64,000 nucleotides of DNA from Burkholderiales bacterium Ga0077543 (lineage in GTDB: Bacteria; Pseudomonadota; Gammaproteobacteria; Burkholderiales; Burkholderiaceae_C). How positions within the stretch are numbered: position 1 is the stretch's first letter; every line of letters starts with the position of its first letter. Where the stretch lies: the NCBI GenBank assembly GCA_001464055.1, contig LNET01000017.1, forward strand, positions 16,784 through 80,783. Reading direction: 5' to 3'. This document shows, one piece after another, positions 34,471 to 43,348 of the stretch. A program made the position numbers and the translations under genes. The notes under the pieces were generated by a model. It was not told the DNA's origin. It made no database searches and worked only from the letters and a program-made list of their open reading frames with translations.

Positions 34471-37149
34471 TCAACCGAGGTCGTACCGGAAAGCTCCAGT
34501 CGACGGATCCATGCCCACCTGCACCCGACTGACCGTGGACCCTGAGGCCAGTCGCGCCAGCAGCTGCGCCGACAATTCGGGCAGCAGCGAGCGGCTGAGA
34601 ATGTTGTCGATGTTGCGGGCGCCCGACTCGACTTCCTTGCAGCGCGCGACGATGGCGTCGGGCACGGCGTCGTCGAAGGTGAAGGGTGTGCCGTAGGTTT
34701 CCAGCACCCGCTTGCCGATGCTGCGCAGCTTCAGCAGACAGATCTTCTTCAGGATCTCGTCACGCAGAGGGTAGTAGATGACGACATTGCAGCGGCCCAG
34801 GAAAGCGGGCTTGAAGACCTTCAGCAGGTCGGGCTGCAGGGCGTCGCGCAACTGCTCGGGCTCGGGCACCAGGTCGGGGTCGGAACAGAGCTTGGCAATG
34901 GTGTCGGTGCCGGCATTGCTGGTCATGATGATGACGCAGTTGCGGAAGTCGATGTCGCGGCCTTCGCCGTCCTTCATCTGGCCCTTGTCGAAGACTTGAT
35001 AGAAGACGTCCTGCACGCCAGGGTGGGCCTTTTCCATCTCGTCGAGCAACACCACGCTGTAGGGACGGCGGCGCACGGCCTCGGTCAGCACCCCGCCTTC
35101 GCCGTAACCCACGTAACCGGGCGGCGAGCCCATCAGCAGCGAGACCTTGTGTTCTTCCTTGAACTCGCTCATGTTGATGACGGTGAGGTTTTGCTCACCG
35201 CCATACAGCAGTTCGGCGACGGCCAACGCGGTTTCCGTCTTGCCCACGCCCGAAGTGCCGGCCATCATGAACACGCCGATGGGCTTGCGCGGGTCGGTCA
35301 GGCCGGCGCGGCTGGTGCGGATGGCCTGGGCAATGGCGTCGAGTGCGTGGTCCTGGCCCACCACCCGCTCCATCAGCTTGTCCTGCAAGGCCAGCACGGT
35401 CTTGATCTCGTCGGACACCATGCGGCCCACGGGAATGCCGGTCCAGGTGGCCACCACTTCGGCCACCGCCTGGCCGTCGACGACCGGGTGCACCAGGGGT
35501 TCTTCGCCCTGCAGCTCGCGCAGGCTGCCCATGGCGCCAGCCAGTTCGCGCTGGAGTGTTTCGAGCTCTTCGACAGGGCTGCCGGCGCCTTCGGGCAGCA
35601 GGTTCACCGAAGCCGCCTCGGCGCGCAGGCGCAGGTCGCGGATGCGAGCCACGATTTCCTTTTCCTGGTTCCACTGCGACGTCAGGGCGTCGAGTTCGGC
35701 CTGGGCCTGGGCCTGGTCGGCCAGCAGCGCGGCGCGGCGCTTGGCGTGGTCGGTGCCGGTGGCGCTTTCGCGGCCGATGGCGGCGATCTCGGTGGCGATG
35801 AGGGCAATGCGCCGGCTGCGGTCTTCCACCGGGGCAGGCACCGCCGCCTGGCTCATGGCCACACGGGCGCAGGCGGTGTCGAGCAGCGACACACCCTTGT
35901 CGGGCAGCTGCCGTGAAGGGATGAAACGCGCCGACAGCTTCACCGCGTCTTCGACGGCTTCGTCGAGGATGCGCACGCCGTGGTGCTTCTCCAGCGTGGC
36001 CACCAGGCCGCGCAGCATGGCCGCGGCCAGCGGCTCGGAAGGCTCGTCGACCTTGACGACCTGGAAGCGGCGGGTGAGCGCGGCGTCCTTCTCGAAGTAC
36101 TTCTTGTATTCGGCCCAGGTGGTGGCAGCCACGCAGCGCAGTTCGCCGCGGGCCAGTGCCGGCTTGAGCAGGTTGGCCGCGTCGTTCTGGCCCGCCTGCC
36201 CGCCCGCGCCGATGAGGGTATGGGCCTCGTCGATGAACATCACGATGGGCGTGGGCGAGGCCTTGACGGTGTCGATGACGCCCTTCAGGCGGTTTTCGAA
36301 TTCCCCCTTCACGCCAGCACCGGCCTGCAGCAGGCCCAGGTCCAGCGACATCAGCTTCACGCCCTTGAGCGCATCGGGCACGTCGCCGGCGGCGATGCGC
36401 AGGGCCAGGCCTTCGACGACGGCGGTCTTGCCGACGCCGGGTTCGCCAGTGAGGATGGGGTTGTTCTGGCGCCGCCGGGTGAGGATGTCGACCATCTGGC
36501 GGATCTCGGCGTCACGCCCCAGGATGGGGTCGATCTTGCCGGCGTGCGCCTGGGCCGTGAGGTCGGTGCAGAACTGGTCCAGCGGGCCACCACCGCGCGG
36601 GGCCTGCCCGGTGCCTGCGGCCGCCGCGCCGCCAGCCGCCGCGGCGCTGTCGGCCGAGGCCACGGCAGCGGCTTCTTCACTGCCCGCAGCCAGTTCTGCC
36701 AGGTTGCCACGAACGCCCGCGGCGGGCACGGCGGTGAGCGTCGGGCAGCTTTCGCGCACGGTGCGCGACAAGGCTTCGTCGGCCAGCAAGGCGGCCAGCA
36801 GATGACCGCTGCGGATGCGCGTGGAACCGCCCTCGAGCGAGGCGATGATCCAGGCTTCGCGCATCCAGGTGACGATGTCGGGCGACAACGCCGGCGGCCT
36901 GGCATTGCCGGTGCGCAGGCGGTCCAGGGCGCGTGTCAGCTCGGTGGCGACCTGTCCGGCGTCGACGCCCTGCTTGCGCAGGATCGTGGCGATGTCGCTG
37001 CCCGAAAGTTCGACCAGCTTGAGCAGCACATGCTCGATCTCGACGTTGTAGTGGCTGCGCGAAAGCGTGAGCCCTGCAGCTGCCTCGAGTTGGCGCCGAC
37101 TGGTTTCGGTGAGTCTGCCCACCAGCGACTTCAGATCTACTGCCACCAT
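34471..37149 (-). CDS. tssH: T6SS AAA+ ATPase TssH (ClpV)
   Basis: An 892-aa ClpV. The ATG at 37149 was chosen because VDLKSLVGRLTETSRRQLEA is the classical ClpV N-terminus; longer in-frame extensions upstream run into the divergent promoter region and tssA. The N-domain holds the helix SHYNVEIEHVLLKL, which in ClpV binds TssC. The first AAA domain has GEPGVGKTAV and the second GTSGVGKTETA. FIDEAHTLIG and LLDEMEKAHP are the Walker B motifs. It disassembles contracted TssBC sheath for reuse. It is divergent from tssA. Confidence 0.95.
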   Translation of the reverse strand: MVAVDLKSLVGRLTETSRRQLEAAAGLTLSRSHYNVEIEHVLLKLVELSGSDIATILRKQGVDAGQVATELTRALDRLRTGNARPPALSPDIVTWMREAWIIASLEGGSTRIRSGHLLAALLADEALSRTVRESCPTLTAVPAAGVRGNLAELAAGSEEAAAVASADSAAAAGGAAAAGTGQAPRGGGPLDQFCTDLTAQAHAGKIDPILGRDAEIRQMVDILTRRRQNNPILTGEPGVGKTAVVEGLALRIAAGDVPDALKGVKLMSLDLGLLQAGAGVKGEFENRLKGVIDTVKASPTPIVMFIDEAHTLIGAGGQAGQNDAANLLKPALARGELRCVAATTWAEYKKYFEKDAALTRRFQVVKVDEPSEPLAAAMLRGLVATLEKHHGVRILDEAVEDAVKLSARFIPSRQLPDKGVSLLDTACARVAMSQAAVPAPVEDRSRRIALIATEIAAIGRESATGTDHAKRRAALLADQAQAQAELDALTSQWNQEKEIVARIRDLRLRAEAASVNLLPEGAGSPVEELETLQRELAGAMGSLRELQGEEPLVHPVVDGQAVAEVVATWTGIPVGRMVSDEIKTVLALQDKLMERVVGQDHALDAIAQAIRTSRAGLTDPRKPIGVFMMAGTSGVGKTETALAVAELLYGGEQNLTVINMSEFKEEHKVSLLMGSPPGYVGYGEGGVLTEAVRRRPYSVVLLDEMEKAHPGVQDVFYQVFDKGQMKDGEGRDIDFRNCVIIMTSNAGTDTIAKLCSDPDLVPEPEQLRDALQPDLLKVFKPAFLGRCNVVIYYPLRDEILKKICLLKLRSIGKRVLETYGTPFTFDDAVPDAIVARCKEVESGARNIDNILSRSLLPELSAQLLARLASGSTVSRVQVGMDPSTGAFRYDLG

Positions 37150-37247
37150 GTGCAAATTGCTCCGGATTTGCTGGCCAAAATGCTGGCGACAAGATTTGCG
37201 CCGTTGTGTAAGCGACGTTATCGGATAGCCTCCTGACTGTCTAGCAA

Positions 37248-37269
37248 TCACATCACAGGCCCGATGTGA
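37248..37269. promoter_or_regulatory. Perfect inverted repeat between tssH and tssA
   Basis: TCACATC and GATGTGA separated by 8 bases, in the 192-base divergent intergenic region. The symmetry and central location fit an operator shared by both T6SS blocks. No matching regulator was recognised. Confidence 0.5.
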
Positions 37270-37341
37270 CTTCTGACGTTGACTGGATGGGGAAACCCCG
37301 ATCGACTGAAGTAGATGGCACCTCAGTAATTTGGAGCGACG

Positions 37342-38436
37342 ATGGATGGCGATCTGATCGATCTCGGTGCCTTGCTGGCACCCCTGGATGCTGGCGAACA
37401 AGGCGCAGGCATCGACCTGCGGGCCGACTTCTCCTCGGCTTCGCCTTACCAGCGGCTGCGCGACGCCCGCGCCGCGGCGCGCGCCGAAGAGCGCGCAAGG
37501 GACACCGAGGGCGACAGCGAAGGCGTCGAGGCGCAGGGCTGGCGGGAGGTGCTGTCGGTCGGCCAGAAGGCGCTGGCCACGCAGAGCAAGGACTTCGAGA
37601 TCGCCGCCTGGCTGACCGAGGCCCTGGTTCGCATCCATGGCCTGCCCGGCCTGACTGCCGGGGCCAGGCTGCTGACCGGGCTGTGCGAGAACTTCTGGGA
37701 GGCCGGCTTCCCGCAACCCGACGAGGAGGGCATGGACGCGCGCTCCTCACCCATCGGCGGCCTCTCAGGCAGCGGCGCCGACGGCACGATCATGCAACCC
37801 CTGCGCCGCCTGCCCCTGTTCAGGCGTGCCGATGGCACGGGCATCGGTGTGTACCAGTGGGACCAGGCCGAACAGATCTCGACCCTGGACGAAAAGCGGC
37901 GCAAGGCGCGCTATGCCGCTGGCGCGCCGGAGATGAAGAAGCTGGAAGCGGAAGCCAAGCTCGACCGGGCCTTCATGATCGGCCGCGGCCGCGAGACCAT
38001 GGTCGCCATGGAAGCCTGGGCTCAACTCGACAAGGCGCTGGAAGCGCGCTTCGGTTCGGTGGGGCCCTCGACGCGCAAGGCCAGCGAATTGCTCGAGCGC
38101 ATGCTCAAGATCATCGCCAGCCTGGGGGGCGTGGTGGCTGAAGCGGCCGAAGAAGCCGCTGTCGAACTGGAGGCCGACGGCTCGGGCGGCACGGTGGCCG
38201 TGGCCGCCGTGCCCGGCGCCCTGGTCAGCCGCGAGGCTGCGCTGCGCGAACTCGACCGCATCGCCGAGTACTTCAGGCGCACCGAACCCCATTCGCCGCT
38301 GGCCTACACGCTGGAGGAAGCCGTGCGCCGCGGCCGCATGAGCCTGTCGGAACTGCTGGCCGAGGTCCTGCCCGATGCTGCCGTGCGCAACGGCATGCTG
38401 CTGCGCCTGGGCATCCGCACCGAAGACGCCAAATGA
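37342..38436 (+). CDS. tssA: T6SS protein TssA (ImpA N-terminal family)
   Basis: A 364-aa TssA. The N-terminal ImpA domain has GAGIDLRADFSSASPYQRLRD, WREVLSVGQKALATQSKDFE and ENFWEAGFPQPDEEGMDAR. The C-terminal part (EYFRRTEPHSPLAYTLEEAV and LLAEVLPDAAVRNGMLLRLG) matches the TssA group that caps the sheath base or growing end. It opens the plus-strand block, and its stop overlaps the ATG of the next gene (ATGA). Confidence 0.93.
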   Translation: MDGDLIDLGALLAPLDAGEQGAGIDLRADFSSASPYQRLRDARAAARAEERARDTEGDSEGVEAQGWREVLSVGQKALATQSKDFEIAAWLTEALVRIHGLPGLTAGARLLTGLCENFWEAGFPQPDEEGMDARSSPIGGLSGSGADGTIMQPLRRLPLFRRADGTGIGVYQWDQAEQISTLDEKRRKARYAAGAPEMKKLEAEAKLDRAFMIGRGRETMVAMEAWAQLDKALEARFGSVGPSTRKASELLERMLKIIASLGGVVAEAAEEAAVELEADGSGGTVAVAAVPGALVSREAALRELDRIAEYFRRTEPHSPLAYTLEEAVRRGRMSLSELLAEVLPDAAVRNGMLLRLGIRTEDAK

Positions 38437-39416
38437 AGATGCGCCTGGCTCGACCGAAGGGCCTCAGAGCCCTGGCGCTTACCGTCTGCCTGCTGGCAGG
38501 CCTGTGGCACACACCCGGTTTCGCCCAGGGCAAGCGCCTGGCGCTCGTGATCGGCAGCAGCACCTACCCGGCCTGGCCGGCACTGGACGCCTGCCGCACC
38601 GCCGTCAACGGCATGTCGGCTGCGCTGCGCCGCGCCGGCTTCGAGGTGACGGAACGCGTGAACCCTTCGAATGGCCAGATGGGATCGGCCATCAGCGACT
38701 TCGCCGACGCCGTGGCTCGCAGCGACGCGGCCGTGGCGGTAGCCTACGTGTGCGGCTACGCGACCGCGCTGGACAAGCGCATCTTCCTGCTGCCGGCCTC
38801 GGCCAACCTGGTGAACGAAACCGACGCGCTGAGCCAGGGCATCCTGAGCCGGCAGTTGACGAACGCACTGACTCGTTCCAGCACGCGGCCGGGGCTGATC
38901 CTGCTGGACATGGTGGCGTTGCCGGGGTCGACGAGCAACTTGCCGCTGCCGGCGCTGATCGACCCTGCCACGCTGGGCAGCAAGGGTTTCGTCGCCGTGC
39001 AGACGGTGGGTGCATTGCCGGCCGGCACCACCGACCTGGCGGCCAGCGCCAGCGCGGCTTTCACGCCTTCGGCCATGGACTGGAAAGTGGTGACCCAGGA
39101 ACTGCGCAGCAAGCTGCCTTCGTCGGCCCGGCGCGCGGTGCTGGTGCACGACCCGGTGGCCACGGCGGCCAGCATGCAGCGGGGTGCACCAGCCGCCGCG
39201 GCCGCAACGGCCGATCCAGCCGGCCTGGGCTCGGCCGACATGCGTCGCATCCAGCTGGCCCTGCAGCGGCTGGGCTACTACAGCGGCAAGGTCGACGGGG
39301 TCGTCGGCCCCGACACGGTGGCGGCCGTGCGACGCTTCCAGCACGAACTTCGCGCCGAAATGACCGGCCAGCTCAACACCGAGCAAGCTGCCCGCCTGCT
39401 CAAGGACAGCCAATAG
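38433..39416 (+). CDS. Degenerate caspase-fold protein with C-terminal peptidoglycan-binding domain
   Basis: A 327-aa exported protein with a signal peptide (about 1-32, ending GFAQG). Residues about 33-200 follow the caspase/metacaspase (C14) pattern: KRLALVIGSSTYPAWPALD, a regulatory DFADAVARSD helix, YVCGYA where active enzymes have YxSGHG, and LLDMVALPG where they have DxCR. The catalytic His (Tyr109) and Cys (Val161) are both replaced, so it is probably a pseudo-enzyme. Residues about 267-325 form a PG_binding_1 domain (RRIQLALQRLGYYSGKVDGV). It may bind cell wall near the T6SS. It is coupled to tssA by a 4-base overlap. Confidence 0.82.
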   Translation: MKMRLARPKGLRALALTVCLLAGLWHTPGFAQGKRLALVIGSSTYPAWPALDACRTAVNGMSAALRRAGFEVTERVNPSNGQMGSAISDFADAVARSDAAVAVAYVCGYATALDKRIFLLPASANLVNETDALSQGILSRQLTNALTRSSTRPGLILLDMVALPGSTSNLPLPALIDPATLGSKGFVAVQTVGALPAGTTDLAASASAAFTPSAMDWKVVTQELRSKLPSSARRAVLVHDPVATAASMQRGAPAAAAATADPAGLGSADMRRIQLALQRLGYYSGKVDGVVGPDTVAAVRRFQHELRAEMTGQLNTEQAARLLKDSQ

Positions 39417-39428
39417 GAGGCATGCCCC

Positions 39429-40301
39429 ATGGGTCTGCGAATGAAATTCAATCTGGTGATGCTGATCGCCTTCCTGGTGGGCTGGTCGCTGGCCGGCGTG
39501 CTGGCTTACGAGCTGTCGTACTCCAATGCTCGGCGGCAGGTGCTGAGCGAGGCCGCCATCATGAGCGGCCAGGCCACCGCGCTGAGTGACTTCACGGTGA
39601 AGGAAATCGCGCCGCTCCTGGTCGGGCAGTTCAACCAGCGCTTCCTGCCGCAGTCGGTGCCGGCCTGGGTGGCCCAGACCAACTTCCGCAGCCTGCAGCA
39701 GAAGTTCCCCGACTATTCCTACCGCACCGTGGTCGAGAACCCGACCAACCCCGCCGACCTGCCTTCGGACTGGCAGGCCGAAATCATTCGCACGCTCAAG
39801 CAGAAACCCGAGCTGAAGGAACTGGTCACTGAACGTGACACGCCCACTGGCCGGATCCTGTCGGTGTCGCGGCCGATCATCATCACCAACCCGGCCTGCC
39901 TGCAATGCCATTCGACGCCCGAGGCCGCGCCGGCGACGATGGTCGACCTGTACGGCCCGAACAACGGCTTCGGCTGGAAACTCAACGAAGTGCTGGGCGC
40001 CCAGATCGTGAGCGTGCCGATGAGCGTGCCCTTCGAAGCCGCGCGCCAGACCTTCACCCAGCTGATGGTGGGCCTGGGCCTGGTGTTCGCGGTGATGATG
40101 GTGCTTCTGAACGTGCTGCTGCACTTCTTCATCATCAAGCCGGTGCGCGTGATTTCAGCCCAGGCGGTGGCCGTCAGCATGGGGAACATGGAGGCGCCCG
40201 AGCTGGTGGTGGGAAGCCGCGACGAGATCGGTTCGCTGGCCGAGTCCTTCAACCGGATGCGTCGCAGCCTGGCCAATGCCATGAAGATGCTCGACGAATA
40301 G
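39429..40301 (+). CDS. Membrane sensor with c-type haem-binding (DUF3365-like) domain and HAMP
   Basis: A 290-aa inner-membrane protein. Helix 1 (about 8-28) is followed by a periplasmic Tll0287/DUF3365-like domain with a CLQCH haem motif at 157-161 and the typical FRSLQQKFPDYSYRTVVENP. Helix 2 (about 212-236) leads to a HAMP domain (237-290) and then the protein ends. There is no output domain of its own, so it must signal through a partner. The kinase gene starts 9 bases downstream and is the obvious candidate. Redox or ligand sensing by covalent haem is inferred from the motif. Confidence 0.8.
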   Translation: MGLRMKFNLVMLIAFLVGWSLAGVLAYELSYSNARRQVLSEAAIMSGQATALSDFTVKEIAPLLVGQFNQRFLPQSVPAWVAQTNFRSLQQKFPDYSYRTVVENPTNPADLPSDWQAEIIRTLKQKPELKELVTERDTPTGRILSVSRPIIITNPACLQCHSTPEAAPATMVDLYGPNNGFGWKLNEVLGAQIVSVPMSVPFEAARQTFTQLMVGLGLVFAVMMVLLNVLLHFFIIKPVRVISAQAVAVSMGNMEAPELVVGSRDEIGSLAESFNRMRRSLANAMKMLDE

Positions 40302-40310
40302 GACCCCGCC

Positions 40311-41678
40311 ATGCAAAGCGACCCTGCAGCGGTCGGGCGCTACGTCATCCAGGGGGCGCTCGGTCGCGGTGCGATGGGGGCCATATACAAGGCGCACGAC
40401 CCCGACATCGACCGGCCGGTGGCGATCAAGCTGATTCGCGCCGACCTGCTGGAAAGCACGGAACGCGACAGCTTCATCGCCCGTTTCCGCCGCGAGGCCC
40501 AGGCCGCGGGCCGATGCATGCACCCGAACATCGTCGCGCTTTACGACTTCGCGCTGCATGAAGGCAACCCCTTCCTGGCGATGGAGTTCGTCGATGGCCT
40601 GACGCTCAGCCAGGCACGCCCGCTGGGCGGCCGCTTCGCGGTCGAGGACACGATCTTCGTCGTGCTGCAGCTGCTGGCCGCGCTGCAGGCGGCCCACGCC
40701 ACGGGCATCGTGCACCGGGACATCAAGCCGGCCAACATCATGCTGGTCGGCGGCACCCAGGTGAAGGTCACCGACTTCGGCATCGCCCGGCTCGACAGCT
40801 CGCAGCTCACCCAGCGCGAATCGGTCATCGGCACGCCCAGCTACATGTCGCCCGAACAATGCCGCGGCGAGACGGTAGACGCACGCAGCGACCTGTTTTC
40901 GACCGGCGTGCTGTTGTTCGAGATGCTGGCCGGGCAAAAGCCTTTCGCGGGGGCGAATTCGGCCGAAGTGCTGACCAGGCTGCTGCGCGACCCGCCGCCC
41001 GACCTGCGCGGCCTGGTGCCCGGCATTCCCGAAGCCCTGGTCGGTGTCGTCGAACGCAGCCTGGCGAAGACGGCCAACGATCGCTTCGCTTCGGCCGCAG
41101 ACATGGCCACGGCACTGAAGGCGGCGGCCGAGGACAGCGGCACGGAATACGACGACCGCACCCTGATCGCCCCGCCCCGCCCCGTGCCCGGCGACGCTCG
41201 GCCCACCAGCATGACCTCGTCGACGAGCTTCGACCCGCAGCTGCTCGACACGCTGTCACGCAAGCTGGCCGAGCTGGTCGGCCCGATCGCCCCCTATCTG
41301 GTGCAAAGCGCGGTCCGCCGCGCCGCGTCGGTCGAAGCCCTGTGCGCCGAACTCGAAAGCAAGGTCGACCGGGCCTCGGACCGCCAGGCCTTCCAGGAAG
41401 AGGTTCGGCGCCAGCTCGGCCGCAGCCGTGGCAGCGGCTCCACCCAACCGACACTGCAGCCGGTTGGTGGCACCGGCAGCACCAGCCCGCTGGCCCAGGC
41501 CGACATCGACCGTGTTCAGACCGCGCTGGCCCGCCACGTGGGCCCGATGGCGCGGGTGATGGTCAAGCGCGCCCTGCCGGGTTCGGCGTCGGTGCAGGCC
41601 TTGTGCACCAAGCTTGCGGACCAGATTCCCGACGAGCCGGGAAGACGCGCCTTCCTGCGCGACGTGTCCCCGGGCTGA
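40311..41678 (+). CDS. Soluble Ser/Thr protein kinase with tandem C-terminal repeat (PpkA-like, T6SS)
   Basis: A 455-aa Hanks-type kinase without membrane helices. The Gly loop is LGRGAMGAIYKA (17-28), the ATP lysine is K40, the catalytic loop is HRDIKPAN (135-142), DFG is at 155-157 and SVIGTPSYMSPEQ is the activation segment. A linker holds YDDRTLIAPP with Thr284. The C-terminus has two related units, about 311-369 and 398-452, each with VGPxA, then ASVQALC or ASVEALC, then RQAF or RRAF. It is placed after the haem-HAMP sensor gene with a 9-base gap and probably phosphorylates FHA-binding targets such as TssL. Confidence 0.88.
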   Translation: MQSDPAAVGRYVIQGALGRGAMGAIYKAHDPDIDRPVAIKLIRADLLESTERDSFIARFRREAQAAGRCMHPNIVALYDFALHEGNPFLAMEFVDGLTLSQARPLGGRFAVEDTIFVVLQLLAALQAAHATGIVHRDIKPANIMLVGGTQVKVTDFGIARLDSSQLTQRESVIGTPSYMSPEQCRGETVDARSDLFSTGVLLFEMLAGQKPFAGANSAEVLTRLLRDPPPDLRGLVPGIPEALVGVVERSLAKTANDRFASAADMATALKAAAEDSGTEYDDRTLIAPPRPVPGDARPTSMTSSTSFDPQLLDTLSRKLAELVGPIAPYLVQSAVRRAASVEALCAELESKVDRASDRQAFQEEVRRQLGRSRGSGSTQPTLQPVGGTGSTSPLAQADIDRVQTALARHVGPMARVMVKRALPGSASVQALCTKLADQIPDEPGRRAFLRDVSPG

Positions 41679-41682
41679 ACGA

Positions 41683-41720
41683 ACCCGGCCGCAGCCAGAT
41701 CGTCGGGCTGTCGGCCGGGT
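41683..41720. terminator. Bidirectional hairpin between convergent kinase and methyltransferase genes
   Basis: ACCCGGCCG-CAGCC pairs with GGCTG-(T)-CGGCCGGGT, a 14-bp stem with one bulged T and a 9-base loop. It lies 5 bases after the kinase stop (41678) and 38 bases from the methyltransferase stop (41758). The position between convergent genes supports termination in both directions, although there is no T-tract. Confidence 0.7.
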
Positions 41721-41757
41721 CTGCGCTGGCGTCGGCGTCTCAGCCCTGTCAGTGCAG

Positions 41758-43320
41758 TCAGTGCCCCAGCGCGCCCAGGGCCTTCCAGACCGGCCAGCGA
41801 TCGCGCAGCAAACCCACCAGTGCCGCGCGCAGGCCAGCCAGCACTTCTTCGGGAGGCGCGGCGTCAGGGGGAATCAGACGCCCGATCAGCCAATCGACTT
41901 CAGGGGCCTGCTGCGCCTGTCCTGCGCCGGCACCGGCCCGTTCCTGCCACCACAGCGCCGAAAGATTCGCAGCAGCCAGTTCCAGTGGCGAAGCAGTGAG
42001 GCCACCCCCCAGCGCGGGCACGGCCACGCCCAGCTGGCCACCGCCCACGCCGTAAGGCGCGAGTCGGGTCGCCGCCATCGCATTGAAACGGCGGGACGTC
42101 GCCAGGGCTTCGCTCAGATCGCTTGCACCACCCGGTTCATGCCACAGCGCGACCGCGCAGCGTGCACCGACGAGCAGCGCGGCCAGTTCGCCTGGCGCCA
42201 CTTTTTCGCAGCCCGGAAGGCGGCACAGCTCGCCGATGCGATGCGGGCGCTGCGCCAGCGCCGACAGCACGGCTTTCGCGATGGGCCCGGGCAGCTCGGC
42301 CTCGCCGGCCTGGGTGTGCAGCTTCGGCACGGCTGTGTCCAGCGTCGAGGCCGCGAGCCAGAGCTTGTCGACCGCACCCTGGGCTGCCACCGGGCGCTTG
42401 CCACGCACGAACACGTCGCGCCTGAACGCCCGCGGCACACACATGTCGAACAGAAGTTCGCGGGTCGCCGAGTCTGGTGCGGAAGACCAGACCGCCTGCT
42501 GCGCCGGCGACAGCGACATCGCCGGAAAGTTTTCGTCGATGGTCGCCGAGCCCACGTACTCGCAGCGGGCGCCGGCCAATGCGGCAGCGACATCGGCATG
42601 GAAACACGGGCGCCAGTGCTCGGTCTCGAACTCATGCAGCAGGTAGCCCAGGCGCGCCCCCTTGACTTCGCCCGTGAGCAGCTTGCGCCAGCCGGACTGA
42701 GGCAGATGCGCAGGTTCGGCCGCCAGCAGTTCGATGACGCGACGCGAGGCGTCGGCCACGCATTCGGCGCTGCTCGCGCCCGACAACATCGACTGCCGCA
42801 CCAGACGCGCCAGCCCCAGCGCCCCACTGGCACCGGGCAAGGCGTTGTAGCCCATGAACACCAGGCCACCTGGCTTGAGCCTGCGGCGCAGCAGGCGCAG
42901 CACCCCTTCGCGCACCGGGTCGGCCACCCAGGACCAGACCCCGTGCACGGTGACGAGATCGAACTCGGGCAGGGCGTCGACGTCGGCGTCTGACAGCTCG
43001 GCCAGGTCGGCGTCGATGAACCGGGCGTTGCCCAGGCCGGCCTCGGCCACCATGCTGCGCGCTTCGGCCACATGGGCAGGGTTGTAGTCCAGGCCCAGCA
43101 CCTGCCAGTGCGGGTTGCTGGCTGCCAGCAGCTGCGCTGTGTAGCCGGTACCGCAACCGACTTCGGCAATCGACAACGGTGTGTCGGGGCCCACGTCCCA
43201 GGCCACACCCATGAGCGCGCAGACCAGCCGCAAATGGGCAGGCGACTGAAAACCATGCCAGGCGGGCGGGTAGGCTTCGCGAATCGGGTAACCGCGTGAC
43301 CAGCTGGAAGCAGCATCCAT
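41758..43320 (-). CDS. SAM-dependent methyltransferase with regulatory domain, T6SS locus
   Basis: A 520-aa protein from the ATG at 43320. SAM motif I is EVGCGTGYTAQLL (about 53-65), followed by VLGLDYNPAHVAEARSM and LVTVHGVWSWV. Residues about 215-330 match a methyltransferase regulatory domain (WRPCFHADVAAALAGARCEY), and the C-terminal third is poorly conserved and helical. It is the most promoter-distal gene of the tssB-tssC-tssC-tagJ-tssE-tssF-tssG operon (28 bases after tssG). A methyltransferase is not part of the core T6SS. It may modify a T6SS protein or effector; the substrate is unknown. Confidence 0.85.
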   Translation of the reverse strand: MDAASSWSRGYPIREAYPPAWHGFQSPAHLRLVCALMGVAWDVGPDTPLSIAEVGCGTGYTAQLLAASNPHWQVLGLDYNPAHVAEARSMVAEAGLGNARFIDADLAELSDADVDALPEFDLVTVHGVWSWVADPVREGVLRLLRRRLKPGGLVFMGYNALPGASGALGLARLVRQSMLSGASSAECVADASRRVIELLAAEPAHLPQSGWRKLLTGEVKGARLGYLLHEFETEHWRPCFHADVAAALAGARCEYVGSATIDENFPAMSLSPAQQAVWSSAPDSATRELLFDMCVPRAFRRDVFVRGKRPVAAQGAVDKLWLAASTLDTAVPKLHTQAGEAELPGPIAKAVLSALAQRPHRIGELCRLPGCEKVAPGELAALLVGARCAVALWHEPGGASDLSEALATSRRFNAMAATRLAPYGVGGGQLGVAVPALGGGLTASPLELAAANLSALWWQERAGAGAGQAQQAPEVDWLIGRLIPPDAAPPEEVLAGLRAALVGLLRDRWPVWKALGALGH

Positions 43321-43348
43321 GGAATCGACTTTCAGGTGTGGCCTGGCG

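Noticed and set aside
38433..39416. Active caspase-family protease
   Set aside because: The His and Cys positions of the catalytic pair are Tyr and Val, so the domain is described as degenerate.
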